Below, in pieces: positions 1-14,200 of a stretch of DNA of 64,000 bases. Origin of the DNA: Actinomadura nitritigenes. Its GTDB lineage: Bacteria > Actinomycetota > Actinomycetes > Streptosporangiales > Streptosporangiaceae. The translations under genes and the position numbers were made by a program. The notes under the pieces were generated by a model. That model was given only the letters and a program-made list of their open reading frames with translations. It was not told where the DNA came from and did no database searches. Within the stretch, counting starts at the first letter, position 1. Each line of letters begins with the position of its first letter. Where the stretch lies: contig NZ_JAGEOK010000039.1 of NCBI RefSeq assembly GCF_017573545.1, positions 1-64,000 on the forward strand. Reading direction: 5' to 3'.

Positions 1-2225
1 CCCAGCACCGCATCCACCAAACCCGCCGAAGCCGCCTCCCCACCCAAAACAAGCACACGCGCCGGCAACAACTCCGACAACCCCCCACCACCCGCCAACG
101 CAGCCAGATGCGACGGCACAATCTTCAAAAAATCGATTGGATGCGCCCGCAAGTAGCCGCGCAAAGCCGCCGGATCGGCAGCGGTCAGCTCATCGATGAG
201 GTGCAGCGATCCACCGGACATCAACGCACCGAACAGCACCGTGTTGCCGAAATCCGTCACCGCCGACTGGACCATCGCATACGAACCGGGACCGAACCCG
301 ATCCGGTCCACCGCGCCGCGCACGTAGGCGGTGAGATTGCCGTGGGTGACCTGGACGCCCTTGGGTCGTCCTGTCGAGCCCGAGGTGTAGATGACGTACG
401 CGAGCTGATCCGCGTGCACGGGCTCCGGCGGGAGGGGCTCGGCCAGGCCGTGGGACGCGGCCGTGACCGGATCGTCCAGCACCACCAGCCGGACCCGGCC
501 GACGGGCAGGCCGCCCGCGGTCTCCTCGTTTCCGACCAGCAGCGATGCGCCGCTGTCGGCCAGCATGAACGCCAGCCGGTCCACCGGAAGCCCGGGATCC
601 AGCGGCAGATAGGCGCCACCGGCCTGCCACACCGCCAGCAGCGTCACCACCACGTCCACCCCCCGGGGCAGGCACACGCCGACGACGGTTTCGGGACCGA
701 CGCCCAGGCCGCGCAGGTATCCGGCGCGCAGTGCGACACGTTCGGCCAGTTCACCGTAGGTGAGCGACGGTCCGCCGTCCGCCGAGACCGCGACGGCGTC
801 CGGCTCCCCCGCCACCGAGAGGTGCACGCCCGGCCGTTCGGGTTTCCGCCCGCCGGTCCCCGCCCAGGCCTCCAGCAGGCGGGTCCGCTCCCCCGGGTCG
901 ATCAGCGGCAGCTCCGACAACCGCCGGTCCGCGTCGGCCGCCATCGCGTCGAGGACCGTCGTCAGGCATGCCGCGAACCGTTCGGCCGAGGACCGGTCGA
1001 AGAGCTCCGTGCTGTACTCGACCGAGCCCGCGAGCCCGCCCTCCTCGGTGTCGGACAACACCAGCCGCAGGTCGAAGCGCGTGCTCTGGATGCCGGGCGG
1101 CGTGATCGCGTCGAGCTCGGCCGGCTCTCCGTCGTAGTTGAAGAGCACCTGGACGAGGGGGTGCCGGGACCGGTCCCGCTCCACCACCAGCGCGTCGACG
1201 AGCTGCTCGAACGGCAGGTCCTGGTGGGCGTAGGCGTCGAGCGCGTCGGACCGCACGCGTTCGAGCAGCTCGGTGACCGCCGGGTCGCCCGACAGGTCGG
1301 CGCGCAGGACGAGCGTGTTGACGAAGCACCCGATCAGGCCCTCGGTCTCGGCCCGGTTGCGTCCCGCGATCGGCGTCCCGACCAGCACGTCGTCCTGGCC
1401 CGCGAGCCCGCCGAGGACGACGGCGTAGGCCGAGAGCAGGGTCATGAACATCGTCGCGCCGGAGCCGCGGCCGAGGGCGCGCAACCGGGCGGTGACGTCC
1501 GCCCGGACCTCGATCCCGACCGCGGCGCCCGCCGCCGTCCGCACGGCCGTCCGGGGCCGGTCGGTGGGCAGCTCCAGGACGGTGGCGCCCGCGAGACGGG
1601 AACGCCAGTGATCCAGCTCGGCCGCCAGCACCTCGCCACGCAACCACTCCCGCTGCCACACCGTGAAGTCGGCGTACTGGACCGGCAGCGCGGGCAGGCC
1701 GGCGTCCGCCCCGCGTCTGATCGCGTCGTGCAGGGCCGTCACCTCGCGGACGAGGATTCCGGCGGACCACTCGTCGGAGACGGCGTGGTGCAACACGACG
1801 CACAGGACGTGCTCCTCGGGCCCGAAGCGCAGCAACCGCGCCCTCATGAGGGATCCGGCGGCCAGGTCGAACGGCACCGCGGCGTCCGCGGCGACCAGCC
1901 GCTCCGCCTCGGCGGCCGCGTCCGCCGGCCGCCGGGCGGCGAGGTCGGTCAGCCGCAGCGGGACGGCGCGGCCGGAGTCGATCACCTGGTGGACGACGCC
2001 GTCCTCGTCCGGTACGAGCCGGGTCCGCAGCACCTCGTGCCGCATGACGACCGCCTCCAGCGCGGCCCGCACGTCGGCGGGGTCGACGGGGCCCGCGAGG
2101 CGCAGGGTCGTCGGCACGTTGTGCTCGGCGGAGCCGGGGTCGAGCTGGTCGAGGAACCAAACCCGCTGTTGCGCGAACGACAGCGGCAGCGGCCGGTCGC
2201 GCGGCACGGGGACGATCTCCGGCGA
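1..2225 (-). other. NRPS C module 5 (cut by window edge): C-A, Asp/Asn-like
   Basis: C motif HHAVSDEWS (near 1785). The A domain has the TDFGNTVLF core (near 255), then DFLKIVPSHL and RVLVLGGEA, giving D-F-T-K-V-G for the first six pocket positions, as in the Asp module of NRPS B. The residues that separate Asp from Asn (322, 331) lie beyond the edge. Confidence 0.7.
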
Positions 2226-5200
2226 CCGCTCGCCCGGCGCGGCCGCGTCGACCAGTTCGGCGAGCGCGGCGGGCGTCGGGTTGTCGAAGAGCCCGGCCAC
2301 CGGCACGTCGGCGCCCAGCACGAGACGGACGCGCGACATCACCTGGGTCGCCAGCAGCGAGTGCCCGCCGAGCGCGAAGAAGTCGTCGTCGGCGGCGACG
2401 CGGTCGCGGCCCAGCAGCCCGGCCCAGATCCCGGCCAGGATCTCCTCGGTGGGGGTGCGGGGGGCGAGGCCGCCCGTCCGCTCCGCGGTCGCCGTCCCGG
2501 GGTCGGGCAGCGCCGCGCGGTCCACCTTGCCGTTGGCCGTCAGCGGCATCGACGCCAGCTCCACGAAGACCGAGGGCACCAGATGGTGCGGCAGCGACGC
2601 CGACAGCGCCGACCGGAGGTCGTCCGCCGCGGGCGCGCCCGCCTCGGCGTCGGTGGCCACCACGTACGCGACCAGCCGCCGCGCCGCGCCCTCGCCGGCC
2701 GCGACGACGGCGGCGGTGCCCACGCCGGGAAGCGCGGTCAGCGCCGCCTCGATCTCGCCGGGCTCCACCCGGAAGCCGCGCACCTTGACCTGGTCGTCGA
2801 CGCGGCCGAGGTAGACCAGCTGCCCGTCGGCGCGCCAGCGGACCCGGTCGCCGGTCCGGTAGAGCCGCGACCCGTCGGCGGCGAACGGGTCGGCCACGAA
2901 CCGTTCGGCCGTGCGGTCCGGCCGGCCGCCGTAGCCGCGCGCGACGCCCGCGCCGCCGACGCACAGCTCGCCGGTCACGCCCACCGGCACGGGAGCGAGG
3001 TGCCGGTCGAGCACGTACAGCCGGGTGCCGCCGATGGGGACGCCGATGGGCGCCTCGCCGTCCGGGCCGGTCCCGCACGGCGCCATCGACGCGCAGACGG
3101 TGGTCTCGGTGGGGCCGTAGGCGTTGAACAGCCGCCGGTCCCGCGCCCAGGCGGCCGCCGTTCCCGGGTCCAGGCGTTCACCGGCCGACAGGAGCGTCCG
3201 AAGGCCGGGCAGGCGCGCCGGAGACATCACGTCCAGCAGCGTCGGCGGAAGCGTCGCCACCGTGACGCCCCGCGCCTCGATCAGCTCGATGAGCGCGCCG
3301 GGCTCGGTGCGCTCACCGGCCAGGGCCACGACCAGCGTCGCACCGTAGGCCAGCGCCATGAAGGTCTCCGACACCGCCGCGTCGAAGCTCGACGAGGCGA
3401 ACTGCAGCACCGCGTCCTCGGGCGTCACGCCGAGCACGTCGTGCTGGGCGGCGACCATGGTGAGCACGCCGCGGTGCGGGATCTGCACGGCCTTGGGAGC
3501 GCCGGTCGACCCGGAGGTGTAGATCACGTACGCGAGGCCGTCCGGATGGTGCGCCGGGGCGCCGGGCGCGTCCGGCGGGCAGGCCCGGATCGCCAGGTCG
3601 ACGGCCGGGTCGTCCAAGGCGACCGGGCGCACCCGCCCGGCCGGCAGGTCGTCCAGCGTCTCGGTGGTTCCCACCAGCACCGAGACGCGGCTGTCGGTGA
3701 GCATGTACGCGAGGCGTTCGGCGGGGAGCGCCGGGTCGAGCGGCAGATAGGCGCCGCCGGCCTTCCACACCGCCAGCGACACCGCCGCCAGATCCACGCC
3801 GCGCGGCAGGCACAGGCCCACCACGGTCTCCGGCCCGGTGCCGAGGCCGCGCAGATGCCCGGCGAGGCGGTTCGCGCGTTCCTCCAGCTCGGCGTAGGTG
3901 AGGCGATCGGACCCGGCGATCACGGCGGTCGCGTCGGGCGTGGCCCGCGCCCACCGCGCGACCAGCTCGTGGACGGACGCCGCGCCCGGTCGCGGCGCGG
4001 CGGCGCGGTTCCAGTCGAGGGTCACCTTCCGGCGTTCGTCGCCGGTGAGCGTCGCCAGCTCCGACAGCCGCCGGCCCGGATCGGCCGCGATCTCGTCGAG
4101 CAGCAGGCCGATCCGTTCGGCCAGCCGTTCCGCGGTCGGCCGGTCGAGCAGCTCGGTGCTGTACTCGACCTTCGCGGTGAGGCCACCGTCGGCGTCCATG
4201 AACGCCAGGCGCACGTCGGTGAGCGCGATGGGATCGGCGACCGGGAGCAGCTCGGCCTCGAGCCCGGGGAGGTCGAGGCGTTCGCCGCCGTCCTGGTCGT
4301 AGTTGAACAGCGCCTGGAAGATCGGCGTGCGGCCGCGGTCGCGGCGCGGCTGCAGGGCGTCGACGACCTGCTCGAACGGGACGTCCTGGTGGGCGTAGGC
4401 GGCAAGGGCGTCGCGCCGCACCCGCTCCACGACCTCGGCGAACGTGGGGTCGCCGGACAGGTCGGTGCGCAGCACCAGCGTGTTGACGAACAACCCGACG
4501 AGGTCCTCGGTCTCGGCCCGGTTGCGGTTCGCGATCGGGGTGCCGACGAGCACGTCGTCCTGGCCGCAAAGGCGGCCCAGCGTCACCGCGTACGCCGCCA
4601 GCAGCGTCATGAACATCGTCGCGCCGCACGACCGGCTGAGCTCCCGCAGCCCGCGCCCGGTCGTCTCCGGCACGGCGAACTCGACGACCGCGCCCGCCGA
4701 CGAGCGGACGGGCGGCCGCGGCCGGTCGACCGGCAGTTCCAGATCGGGCGCGCCGGCGAGCCGCTCCCGCCAGTGCCCCAGCTGCCCTTCGAGGACGTCG
4801 CCGCGCAGCCAGTCCCGCTGCCACCCGGCGAAGTCGGCGTACTGCAGCGGCAGCGGCGCGAGCGGAACCTCCCGGCCGCCCGCCGCGAACGCGCCGTACA
4901 GGGCGGCGATCTCCTGCCGCAGCAGTCCCGCGGACCACTCGTCGCACACGATGTGGTGCATCACCATCGAGAAGACGTGGTCGCCATCGCCGAGACGGAT
5001 CAGCCGCCACCGGCACAGCGGCCCCTCGGCCAGGTCGAACGGCGCGGACGCGTCGGCCGCCGCCAGCGCGGTCGCGCTCTCGAGGGGGTCCACCGCGCCG
5101 CAGACGTCGTCCCGGCGCAGGACAGGTCCGCCGGGCGGGTCGATGATCTGGTGCGCGACGCCGCCCACCGCCGTGAACCGGGTGCGCAGCGCCTCGTGCC

Positions 5201-8200
5201 GTGCCATGACGGCGTCGACGGCGGCGGTGAGCGCCGCCGCGTCCAGCGGTCCGCGCAGCCGCAGCGCGACGGGCACGTTGAAGTCGGTCGAGCCCGGCTC
5301 CAGCTGGTCGAGGAACCACAGCCGCTGCTGGGCGAAGGACGCCGGGACCAGGCCGTCGCGCGGCGCCGGGAGCAGCGGCGGCGCGAGCCCGCCGCCGCCG
5401 GTCCGGCCGATCGTCTCCGCCAGGCCGCGTACGGTCGGCCGGTCGAAGAGCGCGGCGACGGGCAGTTCGGTCTCGAAGACCGCGCGGATCCGGGAGACGA
5501 CCCGGGTGGCGAGCAGCGAGTGCCCGCCGAGCGCGAAGAAGTCGTCGGTGGCGCCGACCTCCGGCACGCCGAGCACCTGGGCCCAGATCCCGGCCAGCAG
5601 CTCCTCGGCCGCGGTCCGCGGCGCCGTCCGCCCCTCCGCCGGCGGCTCGGGGGACGGAAGCGCGTCGCGGTCGAGCTTGCCGTTCGACCTGAACGGGAGC
5701 GCGGCCAGCTCGACCACGGCCGCCGGGACGAGGTGGGGCGGCAGGATCGTGCGCAGGAACGTCCTGGTCTCGTCGGCGCCGGGCAGGCCGCGCTCGGGAT
5801 CGGCGGGGACGGCGTAGGCGACCAGCCGTTCGTCCCGGGCCACGACCACGGCCGCCGCGACGGCCGGATGGCCGAGCAGCGCCGCCTCGACCTCGCCGGG
5901 CTCGACCCGGACACCGCGGAGCTTGACCTGGGCGTCCATCCGCCCGAGGAACTCCAGAGTGCCGTCCCGCCGCCGCCGGACGCGGTCGCCGCTACGGTAC
6001 ATCCGCGCCCCGGCCCCGGCGAACGGGTCGGGCACGAACCGCTCCGCGGTCAGGTCCGGCCGCGCCGCGTACCCGCGCGCCAAGCCCGCGCCCGCGATGA
6101 ACAGCTCGCCCGCCGCGCCCACCGGCACCGGGCGGAGCGAGCGGTCCAGCACGTACAGGCGGGTGTTGCCGACCGGGCCGCCGATCGGCAGGACGCCGGA
6201 CACCCCGACCGGACGCGGGCACGGCCAGGCCGACACGTCGATCGACGCCTCGGTCGGGCCGTAGACGTTGTGGACCCTCGCCCCGGGGTTGGCCTCCTGG
6301 AACCGGGCGACGTCCTCGCCCCGCAGGACCTCGCCGCCGCACACCACCAGCCGCAGGCCGGTGCCGAGTCCCTCCCGCCGGATCAGCAGCCGGAACAGCG
6401 ACGGCACGATGTCGATGACGTCGATGCGCTCCCGCTCGATCGTCTCCGCGAGGTAGTCCGGGTCGGCGCGGCGCTCCGGGTCGGCGACGACCACCTGGGC
6501 GCCCACCGCGAGCGGCCAGAGGATCTCCCCCGTGGCGGCGTCGAAGCCGATGGCGCTCTTCTGCAGCACACGGTCCCCGGCCGCGAGGCCGAACGCCTCC
6601 TGCCGCCAGGCGAGCACGTTCACCAGCCCGCGGTGCGTGAGCGACACCCCCTTGGGGCGGCCGGTCGAGCCGGAGGTGAAGATGACGAACGCGAGCTGGT
6701 CCGGATGGGTCGCCGTCGCGAGCGGGCCGTCGTCGGCCACGGCGATCGCCGGGTCGTCGAGGTCGACCGGCCGCACCGGCAGCTCCCGCAGGAGCGCCAG
6801 CGTCTCGGCTTGCCCGATCACCACCTCGGCACCGCACTCGGCGACCATGAAGCGGGTGCGCTCGACCGGGTGGCCGGGCTCCAGCGGAAGGTAGGCCGCG
6901 CCGGCCTTGAGCACCGCCAGCATCGCCACCACCAGGCCGGGGCCGGGGGTGACGCACAGCCCGACGACGTCGTCGGGGCGCACACCCACCGACCGCAGGT
7001 GGCGGGCCAGCCGGTTCGACAGCGCGGCCAGCTCGGCATAGGTGAGCCGGCGGCCGTCCCAGACGACGGCCGTCGCGTCCGGGGTACGGCCGGCCTGGGC
7101 GTCGATCAGCTCGTGGACACCGCCGACGTCCGGGAGCGCGGCCCGGGTGGCGTTCCATGCCGAGATCTCCCGCCGCCGTTCGGCCTCGTCCAGCAGGTCG
7201 AGCTCGGACAGGCGGCGCCCCGGGTCAGCGGCGATCGCGTCGAGCACCGCGAGGAGGTGGCGGGTCAGGGCCCGCGCCGTCGCCTCGTCGAACAGGTCGG
7301 TGGCGTACTCCAGCGCGCCGGTCAGCTCGTCCCCGTCGACGAGCACGACGCCGAGGTCGAACGGGGTGGTGCTGCGGGGGCCGCCGAAGCCGGTCGAGGC
7401 CAGGCCCGGGAGACCGGCGGCCGTGGCGTCGGCCCGCTCGACGTCGAACAGCACCTGGAACAGCGGGTTGCGACCCCGGTCCCGGTCCGGGCGCAGGGCG
7501 TCCACCACCTGCTCGAACGGGACGTCCTGGTGGGCGAAGGCGTCCAGCGCGCCGGCGCGCACCCGCGCGAGGACGTCGGTGAACGTGGGGTCGCCGGACA
7601 GGTCGGTGCGCAGCACCACGGTGTTGACGAAGAAGCCGATGAGGTCCTCGGTCTCGGGCCGGGTGCGCCCCGCGACGGGCGCGCCGACCACGACGTCCTC
7701 GGTCCCGGCGTACCGGCCGAGCACGATCGAGAAGGCCGACAGCAGCGTCATGAACATCGTGGCGCCGCTCCGACCGCTCAGCGCGCGGAGCCGGGCCGCG
7801 GTCGCCGCGGGAACCTCGAAGCCCACCATCGCGCCCGCCGCCGACCGCTCGGCGGGGCGCGGCCGGTCCAGCGGAAGCTCCAGCTCGGGCGCGTCCCGCA
7901 GCCGGTCACGCCAGAAGGCGAGCTGGCCGTCGAGCAGCTCGCCGCGCATGTGCGCGCGCTGCCAGACGGCGAAGTCGGCGTACTGGACGGTGAGCGGCGG
8001 GAGCGGCGAGGGCCTTCCGTCCGCGAACGCCGCGTACAACGCCGACAGCTCGCGCCACAGCACGCCCGCGGACCACTCGTCGGAGACGACGTGGTGCATG
8101 CACAGGCTCAGCACATGGTCGTCCTCGCCGAGGACGAGGAGCGTGCCGCGGATCAGCGGCCCGGCGTCCAGGTCGAACGGGGCCGTCACCGTGCGGTCGA

Positions 8201-11200
8201 CCAGTTCCCCGGCGCGGGCGGCCGGGTCGGGATCGGCGGTCAGGTCGACGACGGCCAGGCCGAGGCCGCGGGGTTCGTCGACGACCTGGCGGGCGACGCC
8301 GTCGGCGAAGGTGACCAGGCGGGTCCGCAGCACCTCGTGCCGCGTGATGATCTCGTCCAGCGCGGCGGTCAGCGCAGCCGTGTCGAGGGGGCCGGTCAGC
8401 CGCAGGGTGAGCGGGACGTTGTACTCGATCGAGCCGGGTTCGAGCCGGTCCAGGAACCAGAGGCGCTGCTGGGCGTACGACAGCGGCGCGGGCGCGGCGG
8501 ACGGCCGGGCGGTGATCGGCGCGGCGGGCGCCGGCCCCGGCGTCGGGGACGCGGCCGGGCCCGCCGCGCCGGCCCCGTCGAGCAGGGCGGCGAGGCCTGC
8601 CACGGTCGGATGGTCGAAGAGGTCGGCGAGCGCGGGTTCGACGCCGAGGGCCTCGCCGATCCGCCACGCGACCTGGACGGCGAGCAGCGAGTGACCGCCC
8701 AGCTCGAAGAACGTGTCGTGGACGCCCACCGTGCGGGCGCCGAGCACCTCGGCCCAGATCCCCGCGATCAGCTTCTCCGCCGGGGTGCGCGCCGCGACCG
8801 CCGCGCCCGCCAGCTCCGGCCGGTCGCCGCCGGGTTCGGGGAGCGCCGCGCGGTCGACCTTCCCATGGCGGGTCAGCGGGATCGCGGCGAGCTCCACGAA
8901 GACCGCCGGGGTCATCGACTCGGGCAGCCGGGCGCGCACGAACTCGCGCAGCCCGGTCGTCGAGGGGAGCCCGGCGGCGGGGTCGGCGGCGACGAGGTAC
9001 CCGACGAGCCTGTCGTCGCGGGCGATCACCACGGCGGCGGTCACGGCCGGGTGGTCGAGCAGGACCGTCTCGACCTCGCCCGGCTCGATCCGGAAGCCCC
9101 GCAGCTTGATCTGGTGGTCGGTGCGGCCCAGGAACTCCAGCTCGCCGTCCGGACGCCATCGCACGCGGTCGCCGCTGCGGTAGAGCCGGCCGCCGTCCGC
9201 CGCGAACGGGTCCGGCACGAACCGTTCGGCCGTCAGCTCCGGCCGCCCGCCGTAGCCGCGCGCCAGCCCTCTCCCGCCGATGAACAGCTCGCCGGGGACG
9301 CCGACGGGAAGCGGGGACAGGTGCCGGTCGAGCACGTAGACCGCAGTGCCGGGCAGCGGCGCGCCGATCGGCGCGGGCCCGTCGCCACCGGTTCCGGGCG
9401 GCTCGCCGTAGGTGCTGTCGACGGTGGTCTCGGTGATGCCGAACGCGGTGAGCAGCCGCACGTCCGGGCCGAGGACGTCGCGGGCGCGCCGGGCGCGGGC
9501 CAGCCGCCAGATGTCGGTGGTCACCACCAGCAGCCGCAGCGACGCGGGCCGCTCGCCGGTCCGCGCGACGTGCTCGACCAGCGCGTCCACGAAGCGGGGC
9601 GCCGCCTCGAACGCCTCCACCCGTTCGCGCGCCAGGGTCCCGGCGAGCCGTGCCGGGTCGGTCTGGTGGCCGACCGGCGCGAGCACCAGCGTGCCGCCCG
9701 AGCAGAGCGCCCGGACCACGTCGCCGGTGAACACGTCGAAGCCGGCGCCCGCCACCGACAGCCACCGGTAGCCGGTCCCCGCCGGGAAGTGCGTGCCGGA
9801 CCAGGCGGCGAACAGCGCGGTCAGCGAGCCGTGTGTGATCTGGACGCCCTTGGGGAGCCCGGTCGATCCGGAGGTGTAGACGACGGCGGCGAGCTGGTCC
9901 GGCAGGCATTCGCCGGCCGGAGGGGCGGACGCGTCATCGGCCGTCGCCTCCTCCTCGCCGTCGAGGACGAGTGCCGGCACGCCGGGCGGCGGCTCGTCAC
10001 CCGAACGGCCGGTCAGCACGAGCCGGGCGCCGCTGTCGGAGAGCTTGTACGCGAGCCGTTCGGGGGGGTCGTCGGCGTCGAGGGCGAGGTAGGCGGCGCC
10101 GACCTTCCACACGGCGAGCACCGCCACCACCAGGTCGGCGTCCCGGGGCAGGAAGAGGGCCACGACCGACTCGCGGCCGATGCCCGCCGCCTCCCGCAGC
10201 CGCCGGGCGAGGCGGGCGGCGCGAGCGTCCAGCTCCCCGTAGCTCAGCGTGCGGTCGCCGCAGATCACGGCCGGAGCGTCCGGCGGCGCGGCGGCGATCA
10301 GCTCGTGCACCCCGGCCGCGGGCGGCGGCGGGCACGGGGCGGCGTTCCAGTCGGCCGTCGTCAGGTGCCGCTCCGCGGCGTCCGGCAGCGGCAGGGCGGA
10401 CAGGCGCCGCGCGGGCTCTCGCGACACCCGTTCCAAAAGGGTGCACAGGTGCCCGGCGAGCCGCTCGATCGAGGCCGCGTCGAACAGCTCGGTGCTGTAC
10501 TCGATCCGCCCGGCCAGGCCGTCGCCGTCCCCGTCGTCGGCGAGCACGAGCGTCAGGTCGAACAACGCCGTGTCGCGCGGCACCGGCACCCGCGTGACGC
10601 CGAAGTCGCCGAACCCCGCCGACCACTGCGCGCCGCCGCCCTGCGCATAGTCGAACATGACCTGGAAGAGCGGGTGGCGGGTGCGGTCGCGGTCGGGCCG
10701 CAGCGCGTCCACCAGCTGTTCGAACGGCACGTCCTGGTGCGCGTAGGCGCCGAGGGCGTCCCGGCGGACCCGTGCCACGACCTCGGTGAAGGCCGGGTCG
10801 CCCGACAGGTCGGTGCGCAGCACAAGCGTGTTGACGAAGAAGCCGACGAGCGCCTCGGTCTCGGCGCGGTCGCGGCCCGCGATCGGGGTGCCGACCACCA
10901 CATCGTCCTGGTCGGCGTAGCGGCCGAGAACGACCGAGAATCCGGCGAGCAGGGTCATGAACATCGTCGCGCCGGCCTCGCGGCTCACCGCCCGCAATCG
11001 GGCGACCGCCGGCTCGGGGACGCGGAAGTCGTGAACGGCACCGGCCGGCGAGCGGACCGGCGGGCGCGGGCGCGTGGTGGGCAGGTCCAGCGGCGGCGCG
11101 TCCGCGAGGCGGTCGCGCCAGTACGCCAGCCGCGCCTCGAGCACCTCCCCGGTCAGGTGTTCACGCTGCCAGACGGCGAAGTCGGCGTACTGCACCGGCA

Positions 11201-14200
11201 GCGGCGGCAGCGGCGCAGGCTCGCCGTCGCGGAACGCCTCGTACAGCAGGGCGAGCTCATGGCGGAGCAGCCCGGCGGACCACTCGTCGGAGACCACGTG
11301 GTGCACGCACAAGCTGAACACGTGGTCATCGGGCGCGAGCCGGATCAGCCTGGCCCGCAGCAGCGGGCCCGCGGCCAGGTCGAACGGCGCCGTCGCATCG
11401 GCGGCGACCAGGGCCTCGGCCGCCGTGATGCCTCCCTCGCCGGCGTCCGTGACGGTCAGCGCCCCGGGGCGCGGCGGGTCGATCACCTGGACGACCGCGC
11501 CGTCCACGGTGACCAGCCGGGTCCGCAGCACCTCGTGCCGTTCGATCAACGCGTCGAGCGCGGCGCCCAGTGCGTCGGCGTCCAGCGGCCCGGCGAGGCG
11601 CAGCGCCATGGGCAGGTTGTATTCGGCGGAGCCCGGTTCGAGGCGGTCCAGGAACCAGAGCCGTTGCTGCGCATACGACGGTGGTGCCGTCCCGTCGCGG
11701 GGCACGGCGACGATCGGCGGCACGGGCGCGGTGCTCGCCGCTCCGGCCGTGAGCGCGTCGACCACGCCCGCCAGTTCCCGCACGGTCGGGTGGTCGAACA
11801 GCTCGGCCAGCGGAGCCTCCGCCCCGAACGCCGCCCTGATCCGCGACATCACCTGGGTGGCCAGCAGCGAATGCCCGCCCAGCTCGAAGAAGTCGTCGTG
11901 CACACCGATCCGGTCCAGGCCCAGGACCTGCGTCCAGATCCCGATGAGCATCTCCTCGGTGGGCGAGTGCTCGCCGGTGGACCCGCCGGGGCCGTCCGGG
12001 CGGGCGCTCTCGGGCACCGGAAGGGCAGCCCGGTCGAGTTTGCCGTTGGCGTTCAGCGGCAGCCGCGCCAGCTCGACGAACACCGACGGGATCAGGTGGT
12101 CGGGCAGCCCTTCCCGCAGCAGTTCGCGAACCTCGCCGGAGGCCGGTGCGCCCGCCGCGGGATCGGCGGGCACGACGTAGCCGACCAGCCGTTCGTCCAG
12201 GGCGATCACCGCGGCGGCGGCCACGGCGGGATGGGCGACCAGGGCGGCCTCGACCTCGCCGGGCTCGACGCGGAAGCCGCGGACCTTGACCTGGTGGTCG
12301 AGGCGGCCCAGGTATTCGACCGTGCCGTCCTCGCGCCACCGGGCCCGGTCGCCCGTCCGGTACAGGCGGGAGCCGTCGGCCGCGAACGGATCGGCCACGA
12401 ACCTTTCGGCGGACAGGCCGGGCCGCCCCGCGTATCCACGCGCGACGCCGACGCCGCCGATGAACAGCTCGCCCGGCACGCCGGGCGCAACCGGGTTCAG
12501 CCAGCGGTCCAGGACGTACAGCCGGAGGTTGGCGATGGGGGTCCCGATCGGCGGCGACGCGCCGGCGTCCCCCGGGCGTTCGCACGTCCACGACGAGACC
12601 TCGACGGACGCCTCGGTGGGACCGTACAGGTTCTCGACCACGACGCCCTCGTGCCGGGCGTAGAGCCGGGCGACGTCGTCGCCGGAGAGCGCCTCGCCGC
12701 TGCACACCACCAGCCGCAGGCTCGGCATCGCCAGGAACGGCTCGTGCAGCACGAAGCGGTGGAACAGCGACGGCACGAAGTGCGCGACCGCGATCCGCTC
12801 GTCCTCGATCAGCTTCATGACGTACGGGACGTCGCCCTGGCGGCCGGGCTCGGCGAGCACCAGGCGCCCGCCCGCCATCAGCGGCCACAGCAGCTCCCAC
12901 AGCGACACGTCGAAGGACGCGGGGGTCTTGTGCAGGACGCCGTCGCCGGGCGCGAGCGGCCGGCGACGCTGCATCCAGGCGAGCCGGTTGACCAGGCCGC
13001 GGTGGCCGACCTGAACGCCCTTGGGACGCCCGGTCGAGCCCGAGGTGTAGATCACGTACGCGAGCTGGCCGGGCCGGGTCGGCACCTCCGGCGGGTCCGC
13101 GGGGCACCGGGCGATCGCCGGGTCGTCCGGGTCGACGATGGCGCATCCGGCCACCCCGGTGCCCTGGGCGATCACGACCTTCGCACCGCTGTCGGCGGTC
13201 ATGAAGGTCAGCCGCTCGGCCGGGTAGGCGGGATCGAGCGGCAGGTAGGCTCCGCCCGCCTTCCAGATGGCGAGCAGGGAGGTCACGAAGTGGAGACCGC
13301 GGTCCAGGCACAGCCCGACGACCGTCTCGGGGCCGATGCCGAGGCCGCGCAGGTGATGGGCGAGCCGGTTGGCGCGTTCCTCCAGCTCGGCGTACGAGAG
13401 GCTCGCGCCGCCGCAGACGACCGCCGTCGCCTCCCCGGGTCCGGCGACCAGCTCGTGCGCGCCGCCCACCTGCGGAACGGGGGCGTCGGTGGCGTTCCAG
13501 GCCGCGACGTCGCCCGGCCTCGGGGCCAGGAGCCGCAGCGGTCCGGTGGGATCGGCGGTGAAGGCGTCGAGCATCTCGGCGAAATGCGCCACCAGCCGTT
13601 CGGCGGTCGCGGGGTCGAAGAGCGACCGGTCGTAGGTGAGGCCGATCCTCAGGCGCGGGCCGGGCGCCACGATGAGCGTGAGCGGGTAGTCCGCCCGCTC
13701 CCGGGACCGGTTGTCGGTGATCCGCAGCCCGTCCCCGTCCGCCTCGCCGCCGAACCCCCCGGCGGGCTGGTTCTCGAAGACGAACAGGCTGGTGAAGAGG
13801 GGGCGCCCGGCGGGAACGCCGCTCCACGACTGGATCCGCACCAGCGGCATGTGCTCGTGCCGCCGGGCCTCGGACTGGTCGGCCTGCAGGCGCGCGAGCC
13901 ACTCGGCGACCGGCACGTCGCCGGCCACGACGGTGCGGCAGGGCATGGTGTTGATGAGGAGCCCGACCATCGACTCGACCCCGTCGAGCTCCTCGGTCCG
14001 CCCCGAGGTGGTCACCCCGTACACCACGTCGGCGTCGCCGCTGTAGGCCGCCAGCAACCGGGCCCAGGCGCCCTGCGTGACGGTGTTCAGGGTGAGCCGG
14101 TGCGCGCGTGCGGTCCGCGCCAGCGCCGCGGTCGCCGCCTCGGTGAGCTCGCGGGAGACGGTGGCCTGGCCTCGGTCGCCGGTGTTGCGCTCGACGCCGA

